A DNA stretch of 64,000 bases from Acidimicrobiales bacterium (GCA_041394245.1 JAWKIR010000002.1:310001-374000), one strand, 5' to 3'. Shown: positions 32,196-41,784, counted from the stretch's first letter. Program-made: numbers and translations. The notes: a model not told the origin generated them from the sequence alone.

Positions 32196-33617
32196 ATGGC
32201 CGACGTCACCATGCCCCAATTGGGCGAGACGGTCACCGAAGGAACGATCACCCGCTGGTTCAAGCAGGTCGGCGACGCCGTCGCCATGGACGAGATCCTC
32301 TTCGAGATCTCGACCGACAAGGTCGACAGCGAGGTCCCGAGCCCGGTTGCGGGCGTCCTGAACGAGATCCTCGCCCAGGAGGGCGACGTGGTCGAGGTCG
32401 GTCAGGTCCTCGCCCGCATCGGCGATGCCGGCGACGCCTCCGCCGCCAGTGCACCCATCGTCGAACAGCCGGCGCCCGAGGCCTCCCCCTCCGTCGACAC
32501 GGCACCGCCCCCGCCGCCCCCGCCGGCTCCGGCACCCGCGCCCGTGGCGCCGGCTCCCGAAGCGCCGGCTCCCGAGCCCGCCGTGGCCGAGACCCCGGCG
32601 CCGGCGGAGGCTGCTTCGGGAGAGGCAGAAGGCGACGCCGCTTCCGTCGTCTTGTCGCCTGTCGTGCGTCGACTGATCAACGACAACGGCCTCGACCCCG
32701 CCTCGATCGAGGGTTCGGGCATCGGAGGGCGCATCACCCGGGCCGATGTCGAGCGGGTGATCCTCGATGCCGGGAGCGCACCGGCCGCCGGCGAATCGAC
32801 GACGACGACGCCGACACCGCCGCCGCCTCCGCCGCCGCCGGCCGCAGCCCCGGCGACCTCGGCTCCTGCGGCCGCTGCGGCCCCGGTGCCGGCAGTCGGA
32901 TCACGCGATCAGGTCGTGCCGCTCAACAACATCCGCACCCGCACCGCCGAACACATGGTGATGTCCAAGCAGACGTCGCCCCATGTGCTCACAGCGATGG
33001 AGGTCGACTACGAGCGGGTCGAATACGTCCGTCGTGCCGTGAAGTCGGGATGGAAGGCCGAGGAGGGGTTCAGCCTCACCTATCTGCCGTTCATCGCCCG
33101 CGCCGTCGTCGACGCCTTGCGCGAGTACCCGCATCTCAACGCCAGCTTCGGTGGCGATCATCTGGTCGTGCACGACGAGGTCAACCTGGCGGTCGCGGTC
33201 GACATCGACTTCCAGGGCCTCCTTGCTCCGGTCGTGAAGGGGGCCGACGGGAAGCGGCTTCGCCAGATCGCGCGCGACATCGTCGATGTGGCCTCACGGG
33301 CCCGGACCAAGCAGTTGCGCCCCGACGAGTTGTCGGGAGGCACCTTCACCCTCACCAACGCGGGCCAGTACGGCACGATGATGCAGTTCCCGATCATCAA
33401 CCAGCCCCAGGTCGCGATCCTGTCCACCGACGGGGTGCAGCGAAAGCCCGTGGTCGTCACCGACGAGTACGGCAACGAGTCGATCGCGATCCACTCGGTC
33501 GGTGTGCTGGCCATGGCCTGGGACCACCGAGCCTTCGATGGCGCCTATGCCGCGGCGTTCATGCACCGCGTGAAGGAGATCATCGAGACGCGCGACTGGG
33601 AGGCGGAGGTCCGCTGA
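32196..33617 (+). CDS. sucB: 2-oxoacid dehydrogenase E2 (dihydrolipoyl acyltransferase)
   Basis: 473 residues. An N-terminal lipoyl domain carries the modified lysine Lys42 (EISTDKVDSE). A Pro/Ala linker follows, then an E3-binding domain (SPVVRRLINDNGLDPASI), a second Pro/Ala-rich linker, and the catalytic domain with WDHRAFDG (His444, Asp448). It transfers the acyl group from lipoate to CoA. Only one lipoyl domain is present. It is the only E2 in the window and could serve pyruvate, 2-oxoglutarate or both. The symbol sucB follows actinobacterial usage and is not certain. It is followed by lipB-lipA, the enzymes that lipoylate it. Confidence 0.92.
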   Translation: MADVTMPQLGETVTEGTITRWFKQVGDAVAMDEILFEISTDKVDSEVPSPVAGVLNEILAQEGDVVEVGQVLARIGDAGDASAASAPIVEQPAPEASPSVDTAPPPPPPPAPAPAPVAPAPEAPAPEPAVAETPAPAEAASGEAEGDAASVVLSPVVRRLINDNGLDPASIEGSGIGGRITRADVERVILDAGSAPAAGESTTTTPTPPPPPPPPAAAPATSAPAAAAAPVPAVGSRDQVVPLNNIRTRTAEHMVMSKQTSPHVLTAMEVDYERVEYVRRAVKSGWKAEEGFSLTYLPFIARAVVDALREYPHLNASFGGDHLVVHDEVNLAVAVDIDFQGLLAPVVKGADGKRLRQIARDIVDVASRARTKQLRPDELSGGTFTLTNAGQYGTMMQFPIINQPQVAILSTDGVQRKPVVVTDEYGNESIAIHSVGVLAMAWDHRAFDGAYAAAFMHRVKEIIETRDWEAEVR

Positions 33618-33636
33618 GCCCGCCGACGGTGAGGTC

Positions 33637-35367
33637 GTGACCGTCGCCGACGCGGCGTTCCGGGTCCGGTGGCTCGGACGGGTCGCGTATCGAGATGCGC
33701 TCGCCCTCCAGCGTGCGCTCAACGTCGACCGCCACGATCACCTGCTCCTGCTCGAGCATCCCCACACGATCACCATGAGCCGGCGCACACCGGCCGAACA
33801 CCTGTTGCTCGACACCGCCGCCGTCGAAGCGCTGGGGGCAGAGGTGATGGAGACCGACCGTGGGGGTGACATCACCTACCACGGCCCCGGCCAGCTCGTC
33901 GGGTATCCCATCCTCACCCTTCCCGGGCGGCGTGGTGGCGGCATGGCCGACACCGCCGCCTACGTCGAGGGGCTCGAACAGGTGCTCATCGACGTCCTGA
34001 GCGAGCTCGGGGTCACGGCGGCTCGCCTGCCCCGCTGTACCGGCGTGTGGATCGACGCCGACGGGCTCCGGCCCCGCAAGATCGCCGCGATCGGGGTACG
34101 CATCACGCGCGCTCGCACCATGCACGGGTTCGCCCTCAATGTCGATCCCGACATGGGTTGGTTCGAGCGCATCGTTCCGTGCGGGATCACCGACAAGGGC
34201 GTCACCTCACTGGCGGCCGAAGGGGTCGATGTGTCGATGCAGGACGTGACCGATCTCGTCGCCGCCGCGATGGCTCGCCGCTTCGCCCCCGACCGACCGG
34301 TCGACCGGGCCGATGTCGCGTGGCGGGTGGCGGACCGGGATCTGGCGCCGTTCACCCGCGGCGAGGGAGCCGGGACACCCGTCGGGCGCGAGGGCGTCGG
34401 TCATGGCGACGAGAGCTTCGAGGCGCGGGCCGACGGAACCTCGGTGCGTCTCCTCGGCCGCCTCGAGGAGGCCGGGGCGACGACGCACGACCCGGTTCGG
34501 CTGCGGGCCCGCAAGCCCGAGTGGATGCGGGTCCCGCTCGACACCGGTCCCGAGTACCGGCGCATCAAGGCGACGATGCGCGAACTCGATCTCGTCACGG
34601 TCTGCGAGGAGGCCGGGTGCCCCAACATCTCCGAGTGCTGGAACGACGGCACCGCCACGTTCATGATCCTCGGCGAGCGCTGCACGCGGGCCTGCGGGTT
34701 CTGCCTGGTCGACACCCGCAAGCCCGCGCCGGCCGACGACGACGAGCCGGCCCGGGTGGCCGAAGCCGTTGCCCGGATGGGGCTTCGTCACGCCGTGGTG
34801 ACGATGGTGGCCCGCGACGACCTCGACGACGGCGGCGCGGCGGCGGTGGCGGCCACGGTCGCCGCGGTCCGTGAACGCAACCCGGACTGTCGCGTCGAGA
34901 CGCTCGTCTCCGACCTGAAGGGCGACGACGCCGCCCTCGACCTGCTGTTCGCGGCAAGGCCCGACGTCGTCAACCACAACATCGAGACCGTCGCCCGCCT
35001 GCAACGGGCGGTCCGGCCCTCGGCCGGCTACGCCCGAAGCCTGTCGGTGCTCGCCCGGGCCAAGGCGGCCGGGCTCACGACCAAGTCGTCGATCATCGTC
35101 GGGATGGGGGAGACGAGTCCGGAGGTCGAGCAGACCCTGGCCGATCTCGCCGCGGTCGCGACCGACATCGTCACGATCGGCCAGTACCTGCGGCCGACCT
35201 CGCACCATCTCCCGGTCTCCCGCTGGTGGGAGCCCGCCCAGTTCGACGAGTGGAAGCGCGTCGGTGAGGCGATGGGCATCGGGCACGTGGAATCGTCGCC
35301 GCTGACCCGCTCGTCGTATCACGCGCACGACGCCGCGTCGGCCGTTGCCGGCGTCCGCACGCCGTAG
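33637..35367 (+). CDS. lipBA: LipB-LipA fusion: octanoyltransferase and lipoyl synthase
   Basis: One uninterrupted frame of 576 residues. Residues 1-230 are LipB, which moves octanoyl from ACP to the lipoyl-domain lysine: RGGDITYHGPGQ, catalytic Lys148 (RPRKIAAIGVR) and Cys182 (IVPCGITDKG). A linker of about 50 residues leads to LipA (about 285-576), a radical SAM enzyme that inserts two sulfurs. It has auxiliary cluster cysteines 323, 328 and 334, the SAM cluster CTRACGFC (349, 353, 356) and the C-terminal RSSYHA serine ligand. All key residues of both are intact. Normally these are two genes. The start is the GTG at 33637, 19 bp after the E2 stop. Confidence 0.95.
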   Translation: MTVADAAFRVRWLGRVAYRDALALQRALNVDRHDHLLLLEHPHTITMSRRTPAEHLLLDTAAVEALGAEVMETDRGGDITYHGPGQLVGYPILTLPGRRGGGMADTAAYVEGLEQVLIDVLSELGVTAARLPRCTGVWIDADGLRPRKIAAIGVRITRARTMHGFALNVDPDMGWFERIVPCGITDKGVTSLAAEGVDVSMQDVTDLVAAAMARRFAPDRPVDRADVAWRVADRDLAPFTRGEGAGTPVGREGVGHGDESFEARADGTSVRLLGRLEEAGATTHDPVRLRARKPEWMRVPLDTGPEYRRIKATMRELDLVTVCEEAGCPNISECWNDGTATFMILGERCTRACGFCLVDTRKPAPADDDEPARVAEAVARMGLRHAVVTMVARDDLDDGGAAAVAATVAAVRERNPDCRVETLVSDLKGDDAALDLLFAARPDVVNHNIETVARLQRAVRPSAGYARSLSVLARAKAAGLTTKSSIIVGMGETSPEVEQTLADLAAVATDIVTIGQYLRPTSHHLPVSRWWEPAQFDEWKRVGEAMGIGHVESSPLTRSSYHAHDAASAVAGVRTP

Positions 35368-35377
35368 CCTCGACGAG

Positions 35378-36487
35378 ATGTTCGCCGAACGACTCAACCG
35401 GGCCCGTGCGCAGATGGCGGCCGACGGTGTCGATGTCCTGATGCTCTCCGTCGGTGCCGACCTGCCCTACTTCAGCGGCTACGAGGCCATGCCCCTCGAG
35501 CGGATCACCATGCTGGTGGTGCCCCGAGACGGTGCGGCCACGCTCGTGGTTCCCGCGCTGGAGGCACCGCGCGTGCGCGAGCAGCCGGGTGTGTTCACGA
35601 TCGCTCCGTGGTCGGAGAGTCAGGACCCCATCGCCCTGATCGCCCGGCTGATGGGCCCGGCCGAAGTCGCGGCGGTGGGTGACCACATGTGGAGCGGCTT
35701 CCTCGTCGACCTGATCGGGGCGCGGCCCGACACCTCGTTCCGACGGGCGTCGACGATCACGAGCCCCATCCGATCCGTGAAGACCGCCGACGAGATCGCC
35801 CGGCTCCGCGCGGCGAGCGCGGCAGTCGACCGGATTGCGGCACGCCTGCAGGCCGGTGAGATCCCGCTGATCGGGCGAACCGAGGCCGAGGTGTCGGCCG
35901 AACTCGGTCGCCAGATCATCGACGAGGGTCACGACCGCGTGAACTTCGCGATCGTCGCAGCGGGCGAGAACGCGGCATCGCCGCACCACGAGGCCGGTCC
36001 GCGCGTCATCCGCGAGGGCGAAGGCGTTCTGTGCGACTTCGGCGGCACCATGGTCGGCGACGACGGCATCGGCTACTGCTCCGACATCACCCGCTGCGTG
36101 TGGGTGGGGGAGACGCCCGAGCGCGACTTCCTCGAGGCCTATGCCGTGCTCCACGAGGCACAGGCGGCGTCGGTTCGGGCCGCAACGGTCGGGACGCCGG
36201 CCCACGACGTCGACCGGGCCGGTCGCGAGAAGATCGAGGCTGCCGGGTTCGGCGCGTACTTCATCAACCGCACCGGCCACGGCATCGGGGTCGAGGCCCA
36301 CGAAGACCCCTACATCGTCGAGGGCAATCTCGAACCGCTGGTCGCCGGCAACGCCTTCTCGATCGAGCCCGGCATCTACATGCCCGGGCGATGGGGGATG
36401 CGCCTCGAAGACATCGTGGTGGCGACCGACGCGGGCCCCGATCCACTCAATCTGGTCGATCACCACCTGGCGGTGGTGACCGCGTGA
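35378..36487 (+). CDS. M24 family Xaa-Pro peptidase-like protein
   Basis: 369 residues. An N-terminal creatinase-like domain precedes a pita-bread domain with the five metal-site regions: LCDFGGTM, YCSDITR, GHGIGVEAHE, FSIEPGIY and RLEDIVV. Such enzymes remove N-terminal residues before proline or cleave related amide bonds with two metal ions. The ATG at 35378 follows TAGCCT (35365-35370) by seven bases. That box uses the stop codon of lipBA, so this gene probably has its own leaderless transcript. The next gene overlaps its stop by four bases. Confidence 0.9.
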   Translation: MFAERLNRARAQMAADGVDVLMLSVGADLPYFSGYEAMPLERITMLVVPRDGAATLVVPALEAPRVREQPGVFTIAPWSESQDPIALIARLMGPAEVAAVGDHMWSGFLVDLIGARPDTSFRRASTITSPIRSVKTADEIARLRAASAAVDRIAARLQAGEIPLIGRTEAEVSAELGRQIIDEGHDRVNFAIVAAGENAASPHHEAGPRVIREGEGVLCDFGGTMVGDDGIGYCSDITRCVWVGETPERDFLEAYAVLHEAQAASVRAATVGTPAHDVDRAGREKIEAAGFGAYFINRTGHGIGVEAHEDPYIVEGNLEPLVAGNAFSIEPGIYMPGRWGMRLEDIVVATDAGPDPLNLVDHHLAVVTA

Positions 36488-37338
36488 TCCGCGTCGACGG
36501 GGCCACCGTGCTCGTCCAGTGGGCGGCCGGTGGCTGGCTCTTCCTGTGGGTCACCACGCGTCGACGCGAGGTCGGGCTCGGCTACGGCTGGCTCCAGCGG
36601 CTCGTGTTCCTGCTCCTGGCCGGCGGGTCGCTCGCCGCCGCGTTCGTCACCTCGCCGACCTGGACCCGAGAGATCGCCACGATCGCGTTCATCACGTCGG
36701 GGCTGATCACGCTGGGTCTCTCGGTCTCGCGTCGGCGTGCCGGCGTGGCCGGCCAGCGCGAGGTCGTGGAACGGCGAACCGCCCGGGTCGCGGACATGAC
36801 CGGCATCGATCGGGAGGAGCAGCGTTTCGACAAGACCGCCGCGGAGTTCCCTCCGGCGCTCGACCTCGTCACCGCCGGCCTCGGACTCCTCGCGGTGCTC
36901 TTCGGCTCGATTGCGGCAGGGGATCCCGTCGCCCTGTCGATCTTCCGGGGCCTGACGAGCGCACTGTTCCTGGGCGTGGTGACCGACGCGATGCTGCTCG
37001 GCCACTGGTACCTCGTGCAGCCCGGACTCGCCCGGGCACCGATCCACGAGCTCGTCCGGTGGACGGGGATCCTCTGGGTGCCTGAGACGATCGCGATGCT
37101 CATCCCGACCGGCATGGTGTCGGTGCTCAACGGCGACATCGACGACGCGTACAACGGCCTGCTCGGGTGGTTCTGGGTCGCGTGCGTGGTGACGACCATC
37201 GGATTGGTGTTCGTCACCCGGGCGGCGCTCAAGGAACGCGAGTATTCCGCAGTGATGGCTGCGACGGGTCTGATGTATCTCGCGATCCTCACGGCGTTCG
37301 GCCAGGACCTCGTGGCCCGGATTCTCCTCGACACCTGA
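36484..37338 (+). CDS. Polytopic membrane protein, unknown function
   Basis: 284 residues with about eight membrane helices. They occur as a pair and a charged cytoplasmic loop (VVERRTARVADMTGIDREEQ) in the first half, and the rest in the second (LGLLAVLFGSIAAGD, FLGVVTDAMLLGHWYLVQPG, FVTRAALKEREYS). I do not recognise a family. The GTG start overlaps the peptidase stop by four bases, so they are cotranslated. The role may therefore be linked, but nothing shows how. Confidence 0.7.
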   Translation: MIRVDGATVLVQWAAGGWLFLWVTTRRREVGLGYGWLQRLVFLLLAGGSLAAAFVTSPTWTREIATIAFITSGLITLGLSVSRRRAGVAGQREVVERRTARVADMTGIDREEQRFDKTAAEFPPALDLVTAGLGLLAVLFGSIAAGDPVALSIFRGLTSALFLGVVTDAMLLGHWYLVQPGLARAPIHELVRWTGILWVPETIAMLIPTGMVSVLNGDIDDAYNGLLGWFWVACVVTTIGLVFVTRAALKEREYSAVMAATGLMYLAILTAFGQDLVARILLDT

Positions 37339-37392
37339 TCGGGCCCGAACGGTGCTTGCCACTCCGACCTCCGGCGTGTGCACACTGGAGAG

Positions 37393-38331
37393 ATGCCGAG
37401 AGCGATTTGGAACGGGTCGATCAGCTTCGGGCTGGTCAACATCCCGGTGAAGTTGTACAGCGCGGTGTCACGCAAGACCGTGCGCTTCAACCAGATCGAC
37501 TCGGCTACGGGCGCGCGCGTGAAGCAGAAGCGCGTGTCGGCCGACGATGGCGAAGAGGTCCCCTACGAGCGCATCGTGAAGGGCTACGAACTCCCCTCGG
37601 GCGAGTATGTGCTCATCACCGACGAGGAGGTCGCAGCGCTCGATCCCGAGGCCGTCCGCACGATCGACATCGACGAGTTCGTCGACCTCGCCGACATCGA
37701 CCCGATGTTCTACGACAACGCCTACCACCTGGTCCCCGACGAGCAGACGGCCAAGCCCTACAAGCTGCTGGCCACGGCGATGGAGGAGGCCGGCAAGGTC
37801 GGCATCTGCCATTTCGTCATGCGCTCGAAGCAGTACCTGGGCGCCGTTCGCCCGGTCGACGGTCGACTCGTGTTGTCGACGATGGTCTACGCCGACGAGA
37901 TCGTCGACCCTGCCGAGATCGGCGGATTCGATCTGCTGGCCGACATCGCGATCGACGAGAAGGAGCAGGCGATGGCCGAGCAACTGATCGCCACGCTCGA
38001 CGCGACCTTCGACCCGTCGCGTCACACCGACACCTATCGCGAGGCCGTCCTCGAGCTGATCGACCGCAAGGCCGCGGGGGAGAGCAGCGAAGATCTCGTC
38101 CCGGCACCGGCGCCGTCCTCCGACAAGGTGATCGATCTCATGGCTGCGCTCGAGGCCTCGGTCACGGCCGCGAAGAAGGCCCGGGGCCGGCACCCTGCGG
38201 CCGGCGGGGCCACCACGCCCTCGTCGCGTGCGAAGCGCGCCACGAAGGCGGCGAAGCGTCCGGCCAAGGCTGCGAAGAAGGCGGCGAAGCGTCCGGCCAA
38301 GAAGGCAGCGCGGGTCAAGAAGTCGGCCTGA
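37393..38331 (+). CDS. ku: Ku protein, non-homologous end joining
   Basis: 312 residues. The Ku core begins PRAIWNGSISFGLVNIPVKL and covers about residues 1-255. It forms a homodimeric ring that binds DNA ends. The C-terminal tail is a run of Lys/Ala/Pro repeats (KRPAKAAKKAAKRPAKKAA), like the extended lysine-rich tails of mycobacterial Ku, which bind DNA and allow threading. The ATG at 37393 is chosen because bacterial Ku proteins begin with this PRAIWNG block. The LigD polymerase gene follows 16 bp later in the same direction. Confidence 0.96.
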   Translation: MPRAIWNGSISFGLVNIPVKLYSAVSRKTVRFNQIDSATGARVKQKRVSADDGEEVPYERIVKGYELPSGEYVLITDEEVAALDPEAVRTIDIDEFVDLADIDPMFYDNAYHLVPDEQTAKPYKLLATAMEEAGKVGICHFVMRSKQYLGAVRPVDGRLVLSTMVYADEIVDPAEIGGFDLLADIAIDEKEQAMAEQLIATLDATFDPSRHTDTYREAVLELIDRKAAGESSEDLVPAPAPSSDKVIDLMAALEASVTAAKKARGRHPAAGGATTPSSRAKRATKAAKRPAKAAKKAAKRPAKKAARVKKSA

Positions 38332-38347
38332 GGGCGGGGTGCCTCCG

Positions 38348-39253
38348 ATGGCGGAATCCGAGCGCGTCCATGTCGAGATCGACGGCCATCGCCTGGCGGT
38401 GAGCAATCTCGAAAAGGTCATGTACCCGATGGTGGGCTTCACGAAAGCCCAGGTCATCGACTACTTCGTCCGGATCGCGCCGGTGATGCTGCCCCACATC
38501 GGCGACCGCGGGATCACCCTGCGGCGTTGGCCCGACGGGGTGACGGAGAACTCGTTCTTCGAGAAGCGGTGTCCGTCGCACCGCCCGGGCTGGGTGGGGA
38601 CGTGCCTCGGTCCCGGCGATCGCCGCGGGGGCATCGAGTACTGCCGCCTGGATTCGATCGCGGCGCTGGCATGGACCGCGAACCTGGCGGCGCTCGAGAT
38701 CCACTCGCCGATGTCGCGCTGTGGTGACATCGACACGCCGACGATGCTCGTGTTCGACCTCGACCCCGGTGAGCCGGCGACGATCGTCGAATGCGCCCAG
38801 GTCGCTCTCGAGATCCGAGACGTGCTCGACAGCGTGGGCCTGCAGTGCTTCGCGAAGACCTCCGGGAGCAAGGGCATGCAGCTCTATGTCCCGCTCAACA
38901 CCCCGCACGGGCACGAGCACGCGTCGGACTTCGCCCTCGCGGTCGCGCAACTGCTGGAGCAGAAGATGCCCGCGCTGGTGCTGTCGAACATGACGAGGAA
39001 GCTGCGCAAGGGGAAGGTGTTCATCGACTGGAGCCAGAACTCCCGACACAAGACGACCATTGCCCCGTATTCGTTGCGAGCCAAGGACCGTCCGACGGTG
39101 TCGACACCGATCACGTGGGACGAGGTCGCCGACGGCGCCGACGGCGAACCGCTCGGATTCGAGGCCGCCGAGGTGCTGGCACGCGTCGAGGAGCACGGCG
39201 ACCTCTTCGCCGAGACCCTCACGCTCCAGCAGCAGCTCCCGGCCGGGGGCTGA
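38348..39253 (+). CDS. LigD-type polymerase/primase (stand-alone PolDom)
   Basis: 301 residues of the archaeo-eukaryotic primase fold used in bacterial NHEJ to fill gaps with ribo- or deoxynucleotides. The catalytic pair is Asp137-Asp139 (VFDLDPGEP). Other marks are KTSGSKGMQLYVPL, VFIDWSQNSRHKTTIAPYSL and the N-terminal NLEKVMYPMVGFTKAQVIDYF. The ligase and phosphoesterase domains of full LigD are not in this gene nor elsewhere in the window. It lies directly after ku. Confidence 0.93.
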   Translation: MAESERVHVEIDGHRLAVSNLEKVMYPMVGFTKAQVIDYFVRIAPVMLPHIGDRGITLRRWPDGVTENSFFEKRCPSHRPGWVGTCLGPGDRRGGIEYCRLDSIAALAWTANLAALEIHSPMSRCGDIDTPTMLVFDLDPGEPATIVECAQVALEIRDVLDSVGLQCFAKTSGSKGMQLYVPLNTPHGHEHASDFALAVAQLLEQKMPALVLSNMTRKLRKGKVFIDWSQNSRHKTTIAPYSLRAKDRPTVSTPITWDEVADGADGEPLGFEAAEVLARVEEHGDLFAETLTLQQQLPAGG

Positions 39254-39291
39254 CCGGTGGCGCCGATACCGTGGGTCGCGGAGGTTCCTCG

Positions 39292-40209
39292 ATGTTGAGC
39301 GTGCGGGCACGGATGATCAACGGTGTCCTCCGGGTGGCCCGCTGGGTCGGTGCGGACCGGAGGGCCGACGCGGCGCTCGCCGATCGGGCATCCCTCGATC
39401 GGCTGCTGCGGACGGTGCGCCGATTCGATGCGGTGGATCCGCCCCGGCGTCTCCGGCGGCGGTGGCGCCACGAGCAGCTCGCGGTGGCCGGTTCGGCGCT
39501 CCACCTGCTCGAGCGCGACGCCGGTGGTCCACGTCGGGTACTGCTCTACTTCCACGGCGGCGGCTACATGGTCGGTCCGGCGAAGATGCATTGGAAGGCC
39601 GCCGCCGAAGTCGCCAGGGGCGGCCGTGCCGATCTCGCTATGCTGATCTACCCGAAGACGCCGGAGCACGATCACCGGGCCACGATCGCGGCTGCGGTCG
39701 AGGCCTACGAACTCCTGGTCAGCCGCTACGGCAGCGACAACGTGGTGGTCGGCGGCGACTCCGCCGGCGGTGGCCTCGTGGCCACATTGCTGTCGGTGCT
39801 TCGCGAGCGTGGCGTCGACCAGCCCCGGGCGGCCATCCTCATCTCACCGTGGCTCGACGTCTCCATGTCCGACCCTGCGTCTCGGGCCCAGGCGGACACC
39901 GATCTGATGTTGACGATCGAGGGTGCGATCGCCGCCGGTCGCTACTACGCCGCCGACCGGGCGACGACCGATGCGCTGGTGTCACCTCGTTTCGCCGCGA
40001 CGAGCGGGTTCGCCCCGATGCACCTGTTCGTGGGTACCGAGGAGATCTTCCTCGCGGACTGCCTGGGGTACGCAGAGAAGGCCCGGGCCAACGGTGATCC
40101 GGTGACGCTGCGTGTGATGGCGAAGGGGCAGCACGTTGCCGCGATCTTCTCGACGCCCGAGGGCCGGATCGCCCGGGCCCAGATGCTGGCCCTCATCGAC
40201 TGGCCGTGA
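39292..40209 (+). CDS. HSL-family alpha/beta hydrolase (esterase)
   Basis: 305 residues. The oxyanion motif HGGGYM (LLYFHGGGYMVGP), nucleophile motif GGDSAGGG, an acidic region (SPWLDVSMSDP, TDLMLT) and the late VMAKGQHVAAIF with the catalytic His define the hormone-sensitive-lipase group of carboxylesterases. The likely substrates are short or medium acyl esters; the real one is unknown. The ATG at 39292 follows GGAGG with good spacing. It is probably a separate unit downstream of the NHEJ genes. Confidence 0.88.
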   Translation: MLSVRARMINGVLRVARWVGADRRADAALADRASLDRLLRTVRRFDAVDPPRRLRRRWRHEQLAVAGSALHLLERDAGGPRRVLLYFHGGGYMVGPAKMHWKAAAEVARGGRADLAMLIYPKTPEHDHRATIAAAVEAYELLVSRYGSDNVVVGGDSAGGGLVATLLSVLRERGVDQPRAAILISPWLDVSMSDPASRAQADTDLMLTIEGAIAAGRYYAADRATTDALVSPRFAATSGFAPMHLFVGTEEIFLADCLGYAEKARANGDPVTLRVMAKGQHVAAIFSTPEGRIARAQMLALIDWP

Positions 40210-40280
40210 GCCGCCGTCACCCGCGGGTCGCCCGCGGCGCGTAGTCTGCCGCTGTTCGATCTCGTCCCGGGAGTCCACCC

Positions 40281-41720
40281 ATGACCATCACGTTCCACGC
40301 CGTTCGCACGGTCCCCAAAGCGGCGAAGGCCGCGATCCGGGTCGTCACGACCGAGCAGGTCGAGGCGGGCATCGACGGTGTGCCGGGCAGCCAGCTGACG
40401 GCCGCCGGATTCGAAGGCAAGGCAGGGCAGACCCACACCTGGCCCGACGGCGAGCGTGTGATGGGCCTCGTCGGGGTGGGCGCGGCCGAGGAGCTCGACG
40501 CCGATGCCGTGCGCCGCGCCGGTGCCGCCATCGGTCGCGGGTTCGCTCGCCACACCCGAATCGGCGTCGACCTGCCCGAGGGCGAACTCCCGGCCACCGA
40601 CGCCCGCCAGGCCCTTGTCGAGGGCGTGCGTCTGGGCGCCTACAAGTTCCTCACCTACAAGACCGATGCGAAGCCGACGAAGCTCGGTCGTGTCGATGTC
40701 GGCGGCGGGAGCGGCGCGCGCAACCAGGCGGCGCTGGATCTCGGATCCGCCATCGCCGACGGCCAGGTGCTCGCTCGCGACCTGGTCAACGAGCCGGGTG
40801 GCACGCTCACCGCGCCCGAGTTCGCCAAGCGGGCAGCCGCGATCGGCCGCGAGACCGGGTTGACGGTGAAGGTCTGGGACGAGGCCGCGATCAAGAAGGG
40901 GAAGCTGGGCGGGCTGCTGGGCGTGAACCGCGGCTCGGAGCTTCCGCCCCGCCTCGTGGAGTTGACCTACACGCCGAAGGGCAAGGCCACCGCAACCCTC
41001 GCGCTGGTGGGCAAGGGTCTCGTGTTCGATGCCGGTGGCCTGTCGATCAAGACGGGCGCCGGGATGATGACGATGAAGTGCGACATGGGCGGTGGCGCCG
41101 CCGTGATCGGCGCCATGAGCGTCATGTCCCGGATCGCACCGACCTGCCGGGTCCGCGCCTTCGTGCCGATGACCGACAACATGCTCGGTGGCGACGCCAC
41201 CCGCCCGGGCGACGTGCTCACGATCCGCAACGGCAAGACGATCGAGGTGCTCAACACCGACGCCGAGGGGCGACTGATCCTCGCCGATGCCCTGTCGTTG
41301 GCCAGCGAGGCCAAGCCCGATGCGATCATCGACCTCGCGACCCTCACCGGTGCGTGCATGGTGGCCCTCGGACCGAAGATCGCAGGGCTCATGGGCAACA
41401 ACGACGCCTGGATCGACCAGATCGAGGACGCCTCGGCATCGTCGGGGGAGCGGGTCTGGCATCTACCGCTGCCGAAGGACTACAAGAAGCAGTTCGAGTC
41501 GACCGTTGCCGACATGAAGAACATCGGCACGCCCTACGGCGGGGCGCTCACCGCGGGGTTGATCCTCAGCGAGTTCGTGGCCGACGGGATTCCCTGGGCC
41601 CACCTCGACATCGCCGGCCCGGCCTGGAGCGATGCCGACGAGGACGAGATCACCAAGGGCGGCACGGGCTTCGGTGTTCGCCTACTCGTCGATCTGGCGG
41701 CCAACTTCGCGAAGCCGTAG
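40281..41720 (+). CDS. pepA: Leucyl aminopeptidase (M17)
   Basis: 479 residues, the normal length for PepA. The C-terminal catalytic domain has KGLVFDAGGLSIKTGAGM, the metal-binding signature NTDAEGRLILADAL (about 324), and CDMGGGAAVIGAM. It releases N-terminal residues from peptides with two metal ions and usually forms hexamers; some homologues also bind DNA. A TAGTCT box (40242-40247) and GGGAG before the ATG give an ordinary leadered mRNA. A hairpin terminator follows at 41736. Confidence 0.95.
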   Translation: MTITFHAVRTVPKAAKAAIRVVTTEQVEAGIDGVPGSQLTAAGFEGKAGQTHTWPDGERVMGLVGVGAAEELDADAVRRAGAAIGRGFARHTRIGVDLPEGELPATDARQALVEGVRLGAYKFLTYKTDAKPTKLGRVDVGGGSGARNQAALDLGSAIADGQVLARDLVNEPGGTLTAPEFAKRAAAIGRETGLTVKVWDEAAIKKGKLGGLLGVNRGSELPPRLVELTYTPKGKATATLALVGKGLVFDAGGLSIKTGAGMMTMKCDMGGGAAVIGAMSVMSRIAPTCRVRAFVPMTDNMLGGDATRPGDVLTIRNGKTIEVLNTDAEGRLILADALSLASEAKPDAIIDLATLTGACMVALGPKIAGLMGNNDAWIDQIEDASASSGERVWHLPLPKDYKKQFESTVADMKNIGTPYGGALTAGLILSEFVADGIPWAHLDIAGPAWSDADEDEITKGGTGFGVRLLVDLAANFAKP

Positions 41721-41735
41721 GCGCGCCGAAAACGC

Positions 41736-41767
41736 CGAACGGCGGCCCCCGAAGGAGCCGCCGTTCG
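41736..41767. terminator. Bidirectional terminator hairpin
   Basis: An 11-bp perfect stem (41736-41746 with 41757-41767) and a 10-nt loop lie between the convergent ends of pepA and the Flp pilin gene. There is no long T-run, as often in GC-rich actinobacteria. Confidence 0.7.
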
Positions 41768-41784
41768 ATCAAGCTCTGGCTGGA

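Noticed and set aside
32460..32910. Proline/alanine-rich repeats in the E2 gene as a possible DNA repeat element
   Set aside because: These are the usual flexible linkers of E2 proteins, in frame and coding.
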